From contig RFZT01000010.1 of assembly GCA_009920585.1 (NCBI GenBank), forward strand, positions 1 to 22,267: 22,267 nt of DNA, written 5' to 3'. The position numbers and the translations under genes were made by a program. This stretch comes from a bacterium (GTDB lineage: Bacteria; Verrucomicrobiota; Verrucomicrobiia; Chthoniobacterales; Terrimicrobiaceae). The stretch's first letter is position 1, and every line of letters begins with the position of its first letter. The notes beneath the pieces were generated by a model. The model was not told where the DNA came from, did not search any database, and saw nothing but the letters and a program-made list of their open reading frames with translations. Of this stretch, positions 7,751 to 17,500 are shown in pieces.

Positions 7751-8086
7751 ATGAGGATGCGCTCTATGTTTAAAGTATATCTCACATTGGCGGGATTGGG
7801 GTTTCTCGTTGGAGGGTGCGCAAGTTTCCGCGAGGGCGCGCCGGAGATCTCTCCTGCGATGACAAAGCTGGGGCAGGCTTCGGGGGATTCTTTTGAAAAA
7901 CTGGTAACCGGTAGGCGCCTGCTAGCGACGCGCTGCACGACGTGTCATGCTCTCGAGCCAGTCTCTAAGTATACCGTCGAAGAGTGGGGCGGGATCGTTG
8001 AGGACATGGCGGATCGTTCGGGACTCAAGGAAGAGGAGGAAAATGCAATTCAGGCCTACCTCACGACCGTCCGAAAAACCCTGTAG
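7751..8086 (+). CDS. small c-type cytochrome lipoprotein
   Basis: A 111-residue protein with a short basic N-terminus, a hydrophobic segment and a lipobox-like LVGGC ending at Cys23, so it is probably lipid-anchored in the periplasm or outer membrane. It has one haem c attachment site, CTTCH at 62-66, and a candidate axial methionine, Met86, in IVEDMADRSGL. This spacing fits a minimal mono-haem cytochrome. It directly follows the outer-membrane barrel gene, which suggests the two act together, for instance in electron or metal traffic at the outer membrane; that is inference. Other in-frame ATGs at 7757 and 7766 are possible starts and leave the signal sequence largely intact. Confidence 0.78.
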   Translation: MRMRSMFKVYLTLAGLGFLVGGCASFREGAPEISPAMTKLGQASGDSFEKLVTGRRLLATRCTTCHALEPVSKYTVEEWGGIVEDMADRSGLKEEEENAIQAYLTTVRKTL

Positions 8087-8118
8087 GCGTCAGGCAGGGT
8101 AGGCGTCCGGCAGGTAGG
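8084..8118. repeat. tandem 16-bp duplication at a gene end
   Basis: TAGGCGTCAGGCAGGG (8084-8099) is followed at once by TAGGCGTCCGGCAGG (8100-8114) and a further TAGG. The first copy begins with the stop codon of the cytochrome gene. It looks like a small replication-slippage duplication with no evident function. Confidence 0.6.
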
Positions 8119-8235
8119 TGGACGGCGACTCTCGTGGTGGAAAGCGATGGGAGTAGAAAAAAATTCTGGGCATTGTGGAAGGGATTTCATCGCGGGGTTG
8201 CTTTCCGGATTTTCATCGGGTCCACTCGCCATTGA

Positions 8236-10176
8236 ATGGAAGAAGGAACATTGATAGTGAATCTTGAGGGCGAATTGCAGCGCCACTTTGGGCACGCAGA
8301 GTTTCGACCGGGACAGAGGCGGGTTGTGGAGACATTGATGGAGGGGCGATCTGCGCTCGCGGTTTTTCCCACTGGTGGCGGGAAGTCGTTGTGCTACCAG
8401 TTGCCCGCTATCCTGCTCGACGGACTCACTCTGGTTGTCTCGCCGCTCATCGCGTTGATGAAAGACCAGGTCGATGTGCTCGTCGAAAGGGGGATCGCAG
8501 CTGCAAGGTTGGATTCGACCTTGGAGACCGCTGAGGTGGCGAGGGTATACGAAAGTATATTGAGCGGGACGCTCAAACTTCTTTATGTGGCGCCCGAGCG
8601 ATTCGTGAGCGAGACATTCGTTGCCAAGATCAAGCGTGCAAAGATCAGTCTGCTGGCCATCGACGAGGCGCACTGTATCTCCGAGTGGGGGCACAACTTC
8701 CGACCCGAATACTTGCGACTCGCTGCCTTGGCGAAAAAGTTTCGCATCAAGCGTGTTCTTGCTCTCACCGCCACAGCCACGCCGCCGGTGGTCGCGGAAA
8801 TCTGCACGGGTTTTGGGATCAAGAAGAAGGACTGCGTTCAGACGTCCTTCCTTCGGCGGAATCTGGCTATGCACATCACTCCTGTTGCGTTCGACCAGCG
8901 GCTGTCGCTTTTAACTCAGAAATTAACAACCTCGAAGCACCTTCCGGCCATCGTTTACGTGACGCTCCAGCACACGGCGGAGAGTGTGTCTGGCCATCTT
9001 CAAAAGGCAGGACTCCGCTCCCGCGCCTATCACGCCGGAATGGCGAGTGACGTTCGCGCGTCCGTGCAGGACGATTTCATGAACGGTCGATGCGACGTCA
9101 TCGTTGCCACGATCGCCTTCGGGATGGGAATCGATAAATCGGATATCCGTGCGGTTTATCACTACAATTTGCCTAAGACACTGGAGAACTATCAACAGGA
9201 GATCGGGCGCGCGGGGCGGGATGGACAGTCATCACACTGCGAAGTGCTCGCCTGCGCGGATGATCTCACGGTTTTGGAGAACTTCATCTTGGGCGACACT
9301 CCCGAAGAAAGTGCGTTGCGGCATTTGGTGGATCATCTTTTGCGCTTAGGGGACGAGTTTGACATCAGCCGCTACGACCTCTCGCGCACCACGGATATCC
9401 GTTCTCTCGTGTTGGAAACGGTCATCACCTATCTCGAAAAGGAAGGCATTCTGGAGCCGGCGGGGTCGTTCTACAGTACGTTTCAGATCTCGTTTCATCA
9501 TGCCGAGGATCGCGTGATCGCAGGGCACACGCCGGAGCGTCAGCGTTTTCTCACCGCTCTCTTCGCTTCCGGCAAGCGCGGCAGGCGACTCCTCACGATC
9601 GATGCAGAAGCTGCCGCTGCAGCAACAGGGGAGACCCGCGAGCGCGTATTGAAAGCCCTCACCTATCTCGAGGAGGCTGGGGATATAGCCATCAAACCCT
9701 CCGGTCTCCGGCACCGCTTCCGACTTCTTCCCGGCGCAAAGGATCGCTCACCGAGTGAAGTCGCCACATGGCTATACGGACTGTTCACCGCCCGTGAAAA
9801 AAAAGACCTCGCGCGACTGGATGGCATCATGGAATTCGTTTCTTCTCCGGGATGCCTCACTCGTCGGCTGATTGCTTATTTCGGTGAGTCGATGGATGCG
9901 GATTGTGGGTATTGCGGACGCTGCGCGGGTGAGGTGGCGAGCGCTCCACCGCGAAGTGAGCAATGGGAAATTGCGATCGCGGGTATCGCTGCCATCCAGA
10001 CCCTACGAGCCGAGGGTCATGCCGCCCTGCGCTCCAAGCGTGCCTTGGCCCGCTTCCTTTGTGGCATCACTAGTCCCGCTGTATCGCGCGACCGTCTCAC
10101 CCGTCACGATGCGTTTGGTTTGCTCGAGAGTGTTCCCTTTTCCGAAGTACTCACTCATCTCGAAACTTTCGCGTGA
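8236..10176 (+). CDS. recQ: ATP-dependent DNA helicase RecQ
   Basis: A 3'-5' DNA helicase for recombination and fork repair. In 646 residues it shows the FRPGQ Q-motif (23-27), Walker A PTGGGKS (45-51), SPLIALMKDQV (69-79), DEAH (143-146) followed by the aromatic-rich loop SEWGHNFRPEY, ALTATATP (176-183), IAFGMGIDK and QEIGRAGRDG. The zinc site of the RQC region has four cysteines at about 540, 557, 560 and 563. The tail is short and shows no recognisable HRDC domain, so it is a RecQ without, or with a reduced, HRDC. ATG 8236 has no Shine-Dalgarno; an in-frame GTG at 8257 has AGAAGGA nine bases upstream and is a credible alternative start that would remove seven residues. It converges on the next gene with 12 bp between them. 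Confidence 0.95.
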   Translation: MEEGTLIVNLEGELQRHFGHAEFRPGQRRVVETLMEGRSALAVFPTGGGKSLCYQLPAILLDGLTLVVSPLIALMKDQVDVLVERGIAAARLDSTLETAEVARVYESILSGTLKLLYVAPERFVSETFVAKIKRAKISLLAIDEAHCISEWGHNFRPEYLRLAALAKKFRIKRVLALTATATPPVVAEICTGFGIKKKDCVQTSFLRRNLAMHITPVAFDQRLSLLTQKLTTSKHLPAIVYVTLQHTAESVSGHLQKAGLRSRAYHAGMASDVRASVQDDFMNGRCDVIVATIAFGMGIDKSDIRAVYHYNLPKTLENYQQEIGRAGRDGQSSHCEVLACADDLTVLENFILGDTPEESALRHLVDHLLRLGDEFDISRYDLSRTTDIRSLVLETVITYLEKEGILEPAGSFYSTFQISFHHAEDRVIAGHTPERQRFLTALFASGKRGRRLLTIDAEAAAAATGETRERVLKALTYLEEAGDIAIKPSGLRHRFRLLPGAKDRSPSEVATWLYGLFTAREKKDLARLDGIMEFVSSPGCLTRRLIAYFGESMDADCGYCGRCAGEVASAPPRSEQWEIAIAGIAAIQTLRAEGHAALRSKRALARFLCGITSPAVSRDRLTRHDAFGLLESVPFSEVLTHLETFA

Positions 10177-10188
10177 GCGGGGCTAATT

Positions 10189-10740
10189 TCAGCGTTGTTC
10201 TTTGATCGTTTGGAAAACGGGTTGGAGGATTGGGTTTGGCGTGGAGATGATCTGGGTGCCGATAGTTTCACCTTTCTCATTTTTGACCGAGACCACGGAT
10301 TGAATGGGACTACCGTAGTTCACGAAACCTTTTAGTTCGGTGTTTTCAAATTTCGAAGTGGTGCCGGTTTCGATGGTCACTCCGAGTTGGCGGGTTTGAA
10401 AGGAGGTCGGTGAAGCGGGGACAACAACGGAGTGTCCAGTGGGATCGCTTAGAACGCGTGCTGGTGTGTATCCGCTCGGGTAGGAGATTTCCTGTCCTAC
10501 GAACATTTTGGAACTATGGATCTGCGCTGGTGGACCCTCGAATGTCTTTTTGGGGTAGCCGAGGATGGTTTTAGCTGAGGAGGATTCTTCCTCTTCTTCA
10601 TCGTAGTAAATCTGTGGAGTGACGGTGGGCGTGGCTCGGTGGACTGTTGGTTCTGGTTCCGCTCGGATGGATAAAGGGAGATGGAAAAGAATGGCAGCGA
10701 GTGAGAGGAAGAGAGCGGGTCTGGGGGCAGAGATTGTCAC
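10189..10740 (-). CDS. secreted protein of unknown function
   Basis: I do not recognise this 183-residue protein. Starting at a GTG (10738-10740), it has a signal peptide with a hydrophobic core LFLSLAAILFHLPLS and likely cleavage after IRA (about residue 27). A proline/threonine-rich stretch and an acidic run (DEEEEE, about 47-52) follow, then a region with many beta-forming residues and two VSV/VVV stretches. There is no membrane helix beyond the signal, no cysteine pair and no catalytic motif. It is probably periplasmic or surface exposed. It is divergent from the cupin-like gene, with 73 bp between starts, and convergent with recQ. The reading frame is supported by the signal peptide and by the absence of a competing frame. 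Confidence 0.65.
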   Translation of the reverse strand: MTISAPRPALFLSLAAILFHLPLSIRAEPEPTVHRATPTVTPQIYYDEEEEESSSAKTILGYPKKTFEGPPAQIHSSKMFVGQEISYPSGYTPARVLSDPTGHSVVVPASPTSFQTRQLGVTIETGTTSKFENTELKGFVNYGSPIQSVVSVKNEKGETIGTQIISTPNPILQPVFQTIKEQR

Positions 10741-10813
10741 GTCAAATGGGTGGGTTTTGATTCGTTCACGCTTCGGGTAGAGTAGTGCGGAAATAGGAGG
10801 CCAATCTCAGGAG

Positions 10814-12022
10814 ATGGATTCCTATTTTTCTGAACTGGGTGGGATGGTTTATGATCGTTGGAAGAAGGTGGACTTTTCTCCCGAGGCCTTTCCTGAGATC
10901 GCAACGGCTGTCTTTGTCGAGCGTCCGCCTGCCGACAACGTGAATCTTCCTGAGTTGGTGCGGGAGTTTCTGCTTGAGGATGCTCAACCCGTGCAGTCCA
11001 CGTCGGGGTTCGGACAGCCGGAATTGATCGTTTATGACACGCCGCGTTTTTACATTCAGGTTTTGTTTTGGATGGAGGGTACGACGGATATTCACCAGCA
11101 CGGGTTCTCGGGGGCTTTTCATGTGATGGAGGGTTCGAGTTTGCATTCGCTATTCGAGTTCGAGGATGCAGAGTCGATCACCTCGCACTTTCGTGTTGGG
11201 AATCTGAAGTTGAAGGAATCGCATTTGCTAGAGACTGGGGCGACGATGCCGATTGTTTCTGGGTCGGGGTGCATCCACTCGTTGTTCCATCTGGATTCAC
11301 CATCGGTATCCATCGTGATTCGCACGCATTCGGATCCATCTTGTGGGCCGCAATTCACCTATTTGCCGCCGCATCTCGCGGTCGACCCCGTCCAAAATGA
11401 CGGGCTCACCTTGCGCCGCAAGCAACTCCTCGACTTGCTTGAGCAGACTGGGGATCCCGAGTATGCGGACCTCGTTATCGAAATGATCCGTGAGCTGGAT
11501 TTTGAGCGGGGATTTTTCATTCTTCAGAATGGCATCGGGCATCTACGGAATCTGGGTGTCTGGGCTGAGGCCTGGGAGGCTTTTGCGCTTAAACACGGCC
11601 CACTCGCCGAGGCGGTGCCGCCGACGCTGGAAGAGATCATTCGCCGGGATGGGATCGCGGCCATGCGTGGGATGATCGGCGATCCGGACCACCGATTCTT
11701 TCTCGCTCTGATGCTGAATGTCGAAGACGGGGAGTCGTTTTTGGAAATGGTCGGCCTCCGTTATGGTGGGGCGCCGGTTGATATGATTCTTCAATGGGCC
11801 GAGGAACTCATGCAGGTCACCGAATCGGGGACGTGGATGATTGATGCTGAGTTCCCTGACGAACTTGGGATCGTGCAGGATGAGCAACCGGAGATCTTTC
11901 TGGAGGCGCTGCGGTATTTCCTGAATGCTGAAAATCCCCCTGCTAATATCTCCTCTGGAGATTTGGAGGTTTTGCGAAAGGCCTTCGAGCGGTCGAGTTG
12001 GAGGGCGTTGATTAAACCCTGA
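10814..12022 (+). CDS. cupin / cysteine-dioxygenase-like protein with unknown helical C-terminal half
   Basis: The first ~190 of 402 residues look like a cupin of the cysteine-dioxygenase kind: TDIHQHGFSGAFHVMEGSS supplies two histidines (94, 96) and a glutamate (106), and GCIHSLFHLDSPSVSIVIRT supplies a third histidine (155) on a later strand, as expected for a His3 iron site. Residues about 195-402 are predicted mainly helical, acidic, without a domain I recognise. There is no signal peptide, so it is cytoplasmic. The substrate is unknown; thiol dioxygenation is a guess from the fold. AGGAGG lies 13 nt before the ATG, with a second AGGAG directly abutting it. It is transcribed alone, divergent from the secreted protein gene. 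Confidence 0.65.
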   Translation: MDSYFSELGGMVYDRWKKVDFSPEAFPEIATAVFVERPPADNVNLPELVREFLLEDAQPVQSTSGFGQPELIVYDTPRFYIQVLFWMEGTTDIHQHGFSGAFHVMEGSSLHSLFEFEDAESITSHFRVGNLKLKESHLLETGATMPIVSGSGCIHSLFHLDSPSVSIVIRTHSDPSCGPQFTYLPPHLAVDPVQNDGLTLRRKQLLDLLEQTGDPEYADLVIEMIRELDFERGFFILQNGIGHLRNLGVWAEAWEAFALKHGPLAEAVPPTLEEIIRRDGIAAMRGMIGDPDHRFFLALMLNVEDGESFLEMVGLRYGGAPVDMILQWAEELMQVTESGTWMIDAEFPDELGIVQDEQPEIFLEALRYFLNAENPPANISSGDLEVLRKAFERSSWRALIKP

Positions 12023-12035
12023 AGCGAATTTGAGA

Positions 12036-12074
12036 CAGGATTACAGGAGTAGCAGGATTAACGGGAGTACGGAG
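12036..12074. repeat. short 9-bp tandem repeat
   Basis: Four imperfect 9-bp units follow each other: CAGGATTA, CAGGAGTAG, CAGGATTAA, CGGGAGTAC, then a partial GGAG. They lie between the convergent ends of the cupin gene and the GDP-fucose synthase gene. CAGGATTA-type arrays occur as intergenic repeats in several genomes; function is unknown. Confidence 0.5.
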
Positions 12075-12122
12075 TTTTGGACAACAGGGGACAGGGCGCT
12101 CTTTTACTCGATTTCTCGTCGC

Positions 12123-13052
12123 TCAGTGCGCCGACTTTAGAAACCACGTGTAGGCGTCGAGGATGCCTTCGCGAAGCGGGATGCGAGGACTCCATCCGAG
12201 GGAGCGGAGGTTTTCGATGTTGAGAAGTTTGCGTGGGGTGCCATCCGGTTTTGATGCATCGAACTCGAGATCGCCTTCAAATCCCAACGTCTCGCAGACC
12301 ATCTCCGCGAGTTCACGGATGGTAAAATCCTCTCCGCAACCGATGTTCACAATCTCGGGGGAGTCATAATTTTTGAGAAGAAAGAGGCAGGCGTCAGCTA
12401 GGTCGTCGACGTGCAGGAATTCCCTGCGTGGCGAACCTGTGCCCCAAATGGAAACGGTGCGGGCGCCGCTGGTCTTGGCCTCGTGAACCTTGCGAATGAG
12501 GGCGGGGAGGACATGAGAGGTGCGGAGATCGAAATTGTCATTCGGACCGTAGAGGTTCGTCGGCATGCCGGAGATGAAGTTTTTGCCGTATTGCTTCGCG
12601 TAGGCTTGGCAGAGTTTGATGCCGGCGATTTTGGCTAGCGCATAGGCATCGTTTGTGGGTTCCAGCGGACCGGTGAGAAGCGAATCCTCGCTGATCGGTT
12701 GCGGGGCGAGTTTCGGATAAATGCAGGAACTGCCGAGAAAGAGGAGCTTGGCCACACCGAAGTCCGCAGCGGCTTGGATGATGTTGTTCTGGATTGTGAG
12801 GTTCTCGATGAGAAATTCCACGGGATTTTCGGAATTGGCCACGATGCCGCCGACCCGCGCGGCTGCATCCACTACGATGTCCGGGCGTTTGGTTTCAAAA
12901 AAACGACGCACGGATGTGCGGTCGAGAAGGTCGAGTTCGGAGCGGGTGCGAGTGAGGATTTGAGAGAAGCCCTCCGCTTCGAGTCGGCGAACGATCGCGC
13001 TCCCAACCATGCCGCGATGTCCAGCAACGAAGATTTTCGACTCCATGTTCAT
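12123..13052 (-). CDS. fcl: GDP-L-fucose synthase
   Basis: NADPH-dependent epimerase/reductase that turns GDP-4-keto-6-deoxy-D-mannose into GDP-L-fucose, a precursor of cell-surface polysaccharide. The 309-residue short-chain dehydrogenase-type protein has the nucleotide-binding GHRGMVGSA at 11-19, the family motif RVGGIVANS, GSSCIYPK at 107-114 with the catalytic serine region, Tyr137 and Lys141 in YALAK, then PTNLYGPND and RREFLHVDDLADA. These are diagnostic for the family. The usual partner GDP-mannose 4,6-dehydratase is not in the window. It lies 51 bp downstream of the TIGR01777 epimerase gene on the same strand. A second ATG two codons in is an equally possible start. Confidence 0.95.
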   Translation of the reverse strand: MNMESKIFVAGHRGMVGSAIVRRLEAEGFSQILTRTRSELDLLDRTSVRRFFETKRPDIVVDAAARVGGIVANSENPVEFLIENLTIQNNIIQAAADFGVAKLLFLGSSCIYPKLAPQPISEDSLLTGPLEPTNDAYALAKIAGIKLCQAYAKQYGKNFISGMPTNLYGPNDNFDLRTSHVLPALIRKVHEAKTSGARTVSIWGTGSPRREFLHVDDLADACLFLLKNYDSPEIVNIGCGEDFTIRELAEMVCETLGFEGDLEFDASKPDGTPRKLLNIENLRSLGWSPRIPLREGILDAYTWFLKSAH

Positions 13053-13103
13053 GCGAGCGGATTTAATAGAGTGAGCTTCGGCATGGGAAGAAATGCTTCG
13101 TGT

Positions 13104-13973
13104 CTATGGACCGACGCTGGCTTGCAGGCCCGCTTCCACATTGGAAAAACGGAAGCGATATCCGGACGACAATGCGACTTCGGGAATGACGCGAACGCTG
13201 TCCAGCATGACGTGAGAAAGCTCGCCGAGAGCGAGCCGAAGAGCGAATGCCGGAGCGGGTAGAATGGCTGGACGATGGACGGCCCGTGCAAGAGCCCGAG
13301 TGAACTCGGTGTTCCGAACAGGTTCCGGGCAGACGGCGTTCACTGGGCCGGAGATCGACTCGTTGGCAATCGCCCATAGGATCAGGCCCGCAACATCATC
13401 GACATGGATGCAGCTCATCCACTGGCGGCCATTGCCGAGACGGCCTCCGAGGCCCATCTTGAAGAGCGGCAAAACGAATCGCATGGCGCCACCCGGGCCT
13501 GTGACGAAGCCGACTCGGAGACGAACGATCCTTATGTTTCCTGATGCGGGGCCTTGTGCTGCGTCTTCCCAGGCTTTGCAGGTCTGCGCTAAAAAGCCGG
13601 TTCCTGCAGGTGAGTTTTCGCTGACGCCATTCTCACCCGTGTCACCATAGTAACCGATGGCGGACGTATTGATAAGGATGCGAGGTCCGTCTGGAAGCTG
13701 CGCCAGTCCATCCATGACACGCCGTGTCGTCTCCACACGACTACGGAGGATTTTTTCTTTTTTTTGACGTGTCCATAATCCGAGGATCGGCTCGCCTGCG
13801 AGATTCACAACGGCATCCAGCCCGGAAAAGTCCGGAACGGCATCGTGAGAAAATCGTCGAAAACCTGGGCGGGCGCTTCTCGAGAAACCAACCACTTCAT
13901 GTCCGTTCGCCAACGCAGCCGCACGGAGGTGTGATCCGATATATCCCGTCGCGCCAATGATGCCGATTTTCAT
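13104..13973 (-). CDS. TIGR01777 family NAD(P)-binding epimerase-like protein (YfcH/SulA type)
   Basis: A 289-residue atypical short-chain dehydrogenase. It starts with the dinucleotide-binding motif GATGYIGSHL (7-16) and shows the family features VNLAGEPI, the KEKILRSRVETTR segment, INTSAIGYYGD, FLAQTCKAWEDAA, RVGFVTGPGGAM and WMSCIHVDDVAG, with the final part PAFALRLALGE typical of the C-terminal DUF1731-like region. The physiological reaction of this family is not established; it resembles nucleotide-sugar epimerases but has no known substrate. It sits between the DUF4870-like gene (69 bp upstream) and fcl, possibly in one transcript. Confidence 0.9.
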   Translation of the reverse strand: MKIGIIGATGYIGSHLRAAALANGHEVVGFSRSARPGFRRFSHDAVPDFSGLDAVVNLAGEPILGLWTRQKKEKILRSRVETTRRVMDGLAQLPDGPRILINTSAIGYYGDTGENGVSENSPAGTGFLAQTCKAWEDAAQGPASGNIRIVRLRVGFVTGPGGAMRFVLPLFKMGLGGRLGNGRQWMSCIHVDDVAGLILWAIANESISGPVNAVCPEPVRNTEFTRALARAVHRPAILPAPAFALRLALGELSHVMLDSVRVIPEVALSSGYRFRFSNVEAGLQASVGP

Positions 13974-14042
13974 TTGGTGAGCTTTAATTCAAGCCTCCGT
14001 TGGCGTCCCAAAATTCAAATTGAATGGCTTTTTGAGGATCTT

Positions 14043-14447
14043 TCATAGGAAGCGAATCGTGAGCGGGAATCGGTAGTTTTCGCCATTGCTGGCACAGATG
14101 GCGCCCTTGATCAGGAATACGGCCCAGAAAATAACTAGGAGCACCGGCAAGGCGATCGGAACAATGAGACAAGAACCAAGGAAGGCGATCATACCGCAGA
14201 TAAAAAACCACAGGCTCCACGAGATCTGGTAGTTCAGGACTTCTCGACCGGCTGCATCCATGCCAGGAACATCGTTTTTTTTCAGCAACCAAATCAGGAT
14301 CGGACCCAAAATGTGACCGAAACCCACAATCACCAACCCGGCGAGTGCGCTGAGGTGCAGGAGTGTGATCCATTGTCTCGCGTCGGGACCGCTTGGCTTC
14401 GGAGGGACCGGTGATGGATGGGAACCTGGATCGTTGGAATTTTCCAT
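14043..14447 (-). CDS. DUF4870 (Tic20-like) small membrane protein
   Basis: A 134-residue inner-membrane protein of unknown function. After a proline-rich soluble N-terminus (about 1-24), it shows WITLLHLSALAGLV then a helix to about residue 52 (GHILGPILIWLLKK), the signature GREVLNYQISW, and two further hydrophobic helices (about 75-115). This order, including HILGPILIWLLKK followed by the NYQ motif, is characteristic of DUF4870. The alternative overlapping minus-strand frame of 156 residues in the same place lacks a coherent composition and was rejected. It is divergent from the TPR protein gene with 111 bp between starts. Confidence 0.85.
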   Translation of the reverse strand: MENSNDPGSHPSPVPPKPSGPDARQWITLLHLSALAGLVIVGFGHILGPILIWLLKKNDVPGMDAAGREVLNYQISWSLWFFICGMIAFLGSCLIVPIALPVLLVIFWAVFLIKGAICASNGENYRFPLTIRFL

Positions 14448-14558
14448 TTTTCAAGGATCGCTGTGGAGCGATGGGAAATCAAGATCAGGCAATCTACCCA
14501 AATACAAAAAAACGAATGGAAAGCCGTCAAACGATCTGCTAAGCGTGGAATTATATTT

Positions 14559-17500
14559 ATGAAGAAAATCCCCCATTTGGCTCTCTCGCTTGTGGTGTCC
14601 GCATTCATCTTCGTTGGTTCGGTGCAGGCGCAGTCGCCCGCCGCCGCCGCCGAAAACGAAAAAGCCTACGATCTTTTATCGAACGCGGACTATGCAGGGG
14701 CTGCAACCGCCTACGAAGAAATCATCAAAGGGTATCCCACGGATATTTTGATTCAGAGCTGCCGAATCCAGCTCGCCCAGTGCCAGCTTTACACTGGCCA
14801 ATACGACAAGGCTCTCACCAATTTGGATGATACGTCCAAAGGGATGGAGCTGACGCCGGATCTTGTGATGCTTGTGGATGGTCTGCGTCCGCAAATTTAC
14901 ACCGCCAAAGCTGCGGTTCTCCCAGCGGGAGACGCGGGTCGGAAGGCGGCCTATGAGAAAGCGATCTCGAGCTACTCGGATTTCATCACGAAATATCCAC
15001 CAGCGAAGTTCCCAGAAACGGAATCGGCTATCTATGGACGCGCCATGTGCAACTTCCAAATCGAGGATTATGGAAAAGCGGCCGAAGATTTGGAGTTGAA
15101 CATTAAGAACTACCCGTCCAGCCCTTCGATTCCTTCCACCAACAATCTGCTTGCGATCACATTTGCGGTCCAAGCGAACCAAATCCTCACCAGCGAAGGT
15201 GGAGACAAAGCCAAGGGTCTCGAAGTAGCCAAGCGGGCTGAGGATATTTTGCTCAAAATCATTTCCGATAAAAAGGATCTCGTTCTCATGAACGATGCGA
15301 ACTACCAACTCGGAGAAATCGTTTTCATGAGGGGCGCATTCAGTCCCGAGGAGGAGAGGCAGGCCATTTACAATAAAGCCGCCGAGTTCTACTTGGCAAT
15401 TCTTCCCAAAGAGGATGTGGAAGAAATGCAAAAGGAAAAAATCAAATTGATTGGCCCTCAGCGAATTGAAGCCCTTCGCGCTAAAAATATGGTGCTCAAA
15501 AAAAAGCTGGAGAAAGACCTCGAGCGCGAAGCGAAAAGACTCTCGGAAATCGCTGCCAAGCCTGATCAAACAGCCACGGCCTTCCTCAAGGTGGGTGAGA
15601 TTTTCTTCAATTCCGGAAAGCACAATGAATCTCGTGTGATCATATCGCACATAGCGCCTTTTTTGACGTCCGAAGACGAGAAGATGCGTGCGCTTTACTA
15701 CAAGACGATGGGCTACGCCGTGCAGGGCGTCGAGGCGCCGGCTGTGAAGGGTTACGAAGAATTTGTGGCCTCCTACAAAGGCAAGCCGATCGCTGAAAAC
15801 CTGCCGTTTCTGATTGGCAATCTCTACCTCAGCCAAGGAAAGAACGAGGAATCCATCCGCTTTTTTGACGAATCCATCCAGCAGTATCCGAAGGGGCGCT
15901 TGTCGGGACTATCCGTCGCGCAAAAAGCCCAAGCCCAAGTGGCTCTCAAAAAATACGACGAAGCGCTCAAGACTTTCCAAGATACGCTCGCTCAAAATCC
16001 GACCCCCGATATCGGACTCATCGCCCAATACGGAATTGCGAATATTTACCGCGATACGGCACGTTGGGATGAGGCCCTTGCAGCTTTTAAGGCGACCAAA
16101 GAAAAGTATGGCGATACGCCGCAGGGCATCGAATCCGGATACTGGGTTGCCGCTTGTATGCAACAAAAAGGGGACAATGCCGGTGCCGCGCCAGTTTTTG
16201 AGGCTTTCATCAAAGACAATGCAGACCACGCGCTTCTTCCGCTTGCTACCTATGCCTTGGGCAACGCGCAGATCGCCAACGGACAAAAAGACGCTGGCGT
16301 AGCGACACTCGCGCAGGTCGTCGAGAAATTTCCTGATTCTTCCCCGGCTCCATACACCTACTTCTCCCGCGCACAGGTTTTTGCAGCCGCACAAAAGCCG
16401 GACGAGGTCATGAAGTTGATGCGCGAATTCATCGAGAAATACCCGAAGGATGATAAGATTTTCTTCGCTTACAGCAGCATCGCGCAGAACTCTATTGCGG
16501 GAGGAAAGCCGGACGAGGCGATGGCCGCTTATTCGGAACTTGTCGAAAAGTATCCTGAAAACCCGAACGCATCTGGTTCATTGGTGAAGATCGCCGATCT
16601 CCAGCGTGCTCAAGCTGACCGCTTGGCCACAAATTACAGTTCACTCAAGCCGGAGGATCGTGAAAAGTGGAAAACGGCCATCGATGCCTCGATTGCTTCA
16701 TTGGAGAAGTTGATTGCGAATTACCCGCAGAGTGCGGACATCGTGGCAGGGTTGCAATCGCTTCTAACGAGCCAACGTGCCTTACTTCGTTCTTCGCTGA
16801 AGACAGACGCTGATGTGGAAACGTACTTCCAAGAAGTCGCAGGCAAAACGTCGGATCCTGCCGCGAAGAGCAAGATTCTCTTCGCACTCGCGGGATTCAT
16901 CTCCGAAAAAGACAAGCCACGCGCACTTACTAAGATGAACGAAGCTTACAATGCTTCTGTGGTTTATAGCCCCAAGGATCTCGACATCTATGGACTGGCT
17001 CTGGCTGAAAGCGGCAAGGTGGACGAGGCTCAAGCTGTCTTTGAGAAGTTGGCAGCCGATTATCCGATTCCTGAAGGCGTCAAACCAAGTGCCGCACCGA
17101 CGATCGTTCAGGAAGCTCAGGCTACGGCCCTCTTCGGTAAGGGGCGCGTCGCGCAGGAGCGTAAGCAAACGATTGAAGCCGGTAAGCTTTTTGAACAGCT
17201 AAAGACAGATTACTCGTGGTCGCCCAAAGTGCTGGAGGCCAATTATGGTATTGCCCAGTCCCTCCGCGCTGAGAATAAGGCCGACGATGCGATCAAGCTG
17301 CTTGGAACAATCATCCGCGCTCAGAATGCCACGGCCGAGCTACGCGCGAATTCCTTCCTCCTCTACGGCTACATCATGAAGGACAAGTCCGACAAGGAAT
17401 CGGATCCCAAGAAGAAAGAGGAAAGCCGAGCCTCGGCGGTCGATTTTTCTACTCAGGCGTTCCAGCCGCCGCCGTGCCCGGTCTCTTTGAGGGCGCGCAA

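Noticed and set aside
8056..8874. 272-residue minus-strand open frame
   Set aside because: Antisense to the cytochrome end and the recQ motor domain, which carry clear motifs; no domain is visible in the antisense product.
13984..14454. 156-residue minus-strand frame overlapping the DUF4870 gene
   Set aside because: The 134-residue frame has membrane helices and the family signature; this alternative is rich in Arg/Ser/Pro with no structure.
14676..15836. 386-residue minus-strand open frame
   Set aside because: It lies wholly antisense inside the TPR protein gene, has odd composition and no recognisable motif; the + frame has a signal peptide and repeats.
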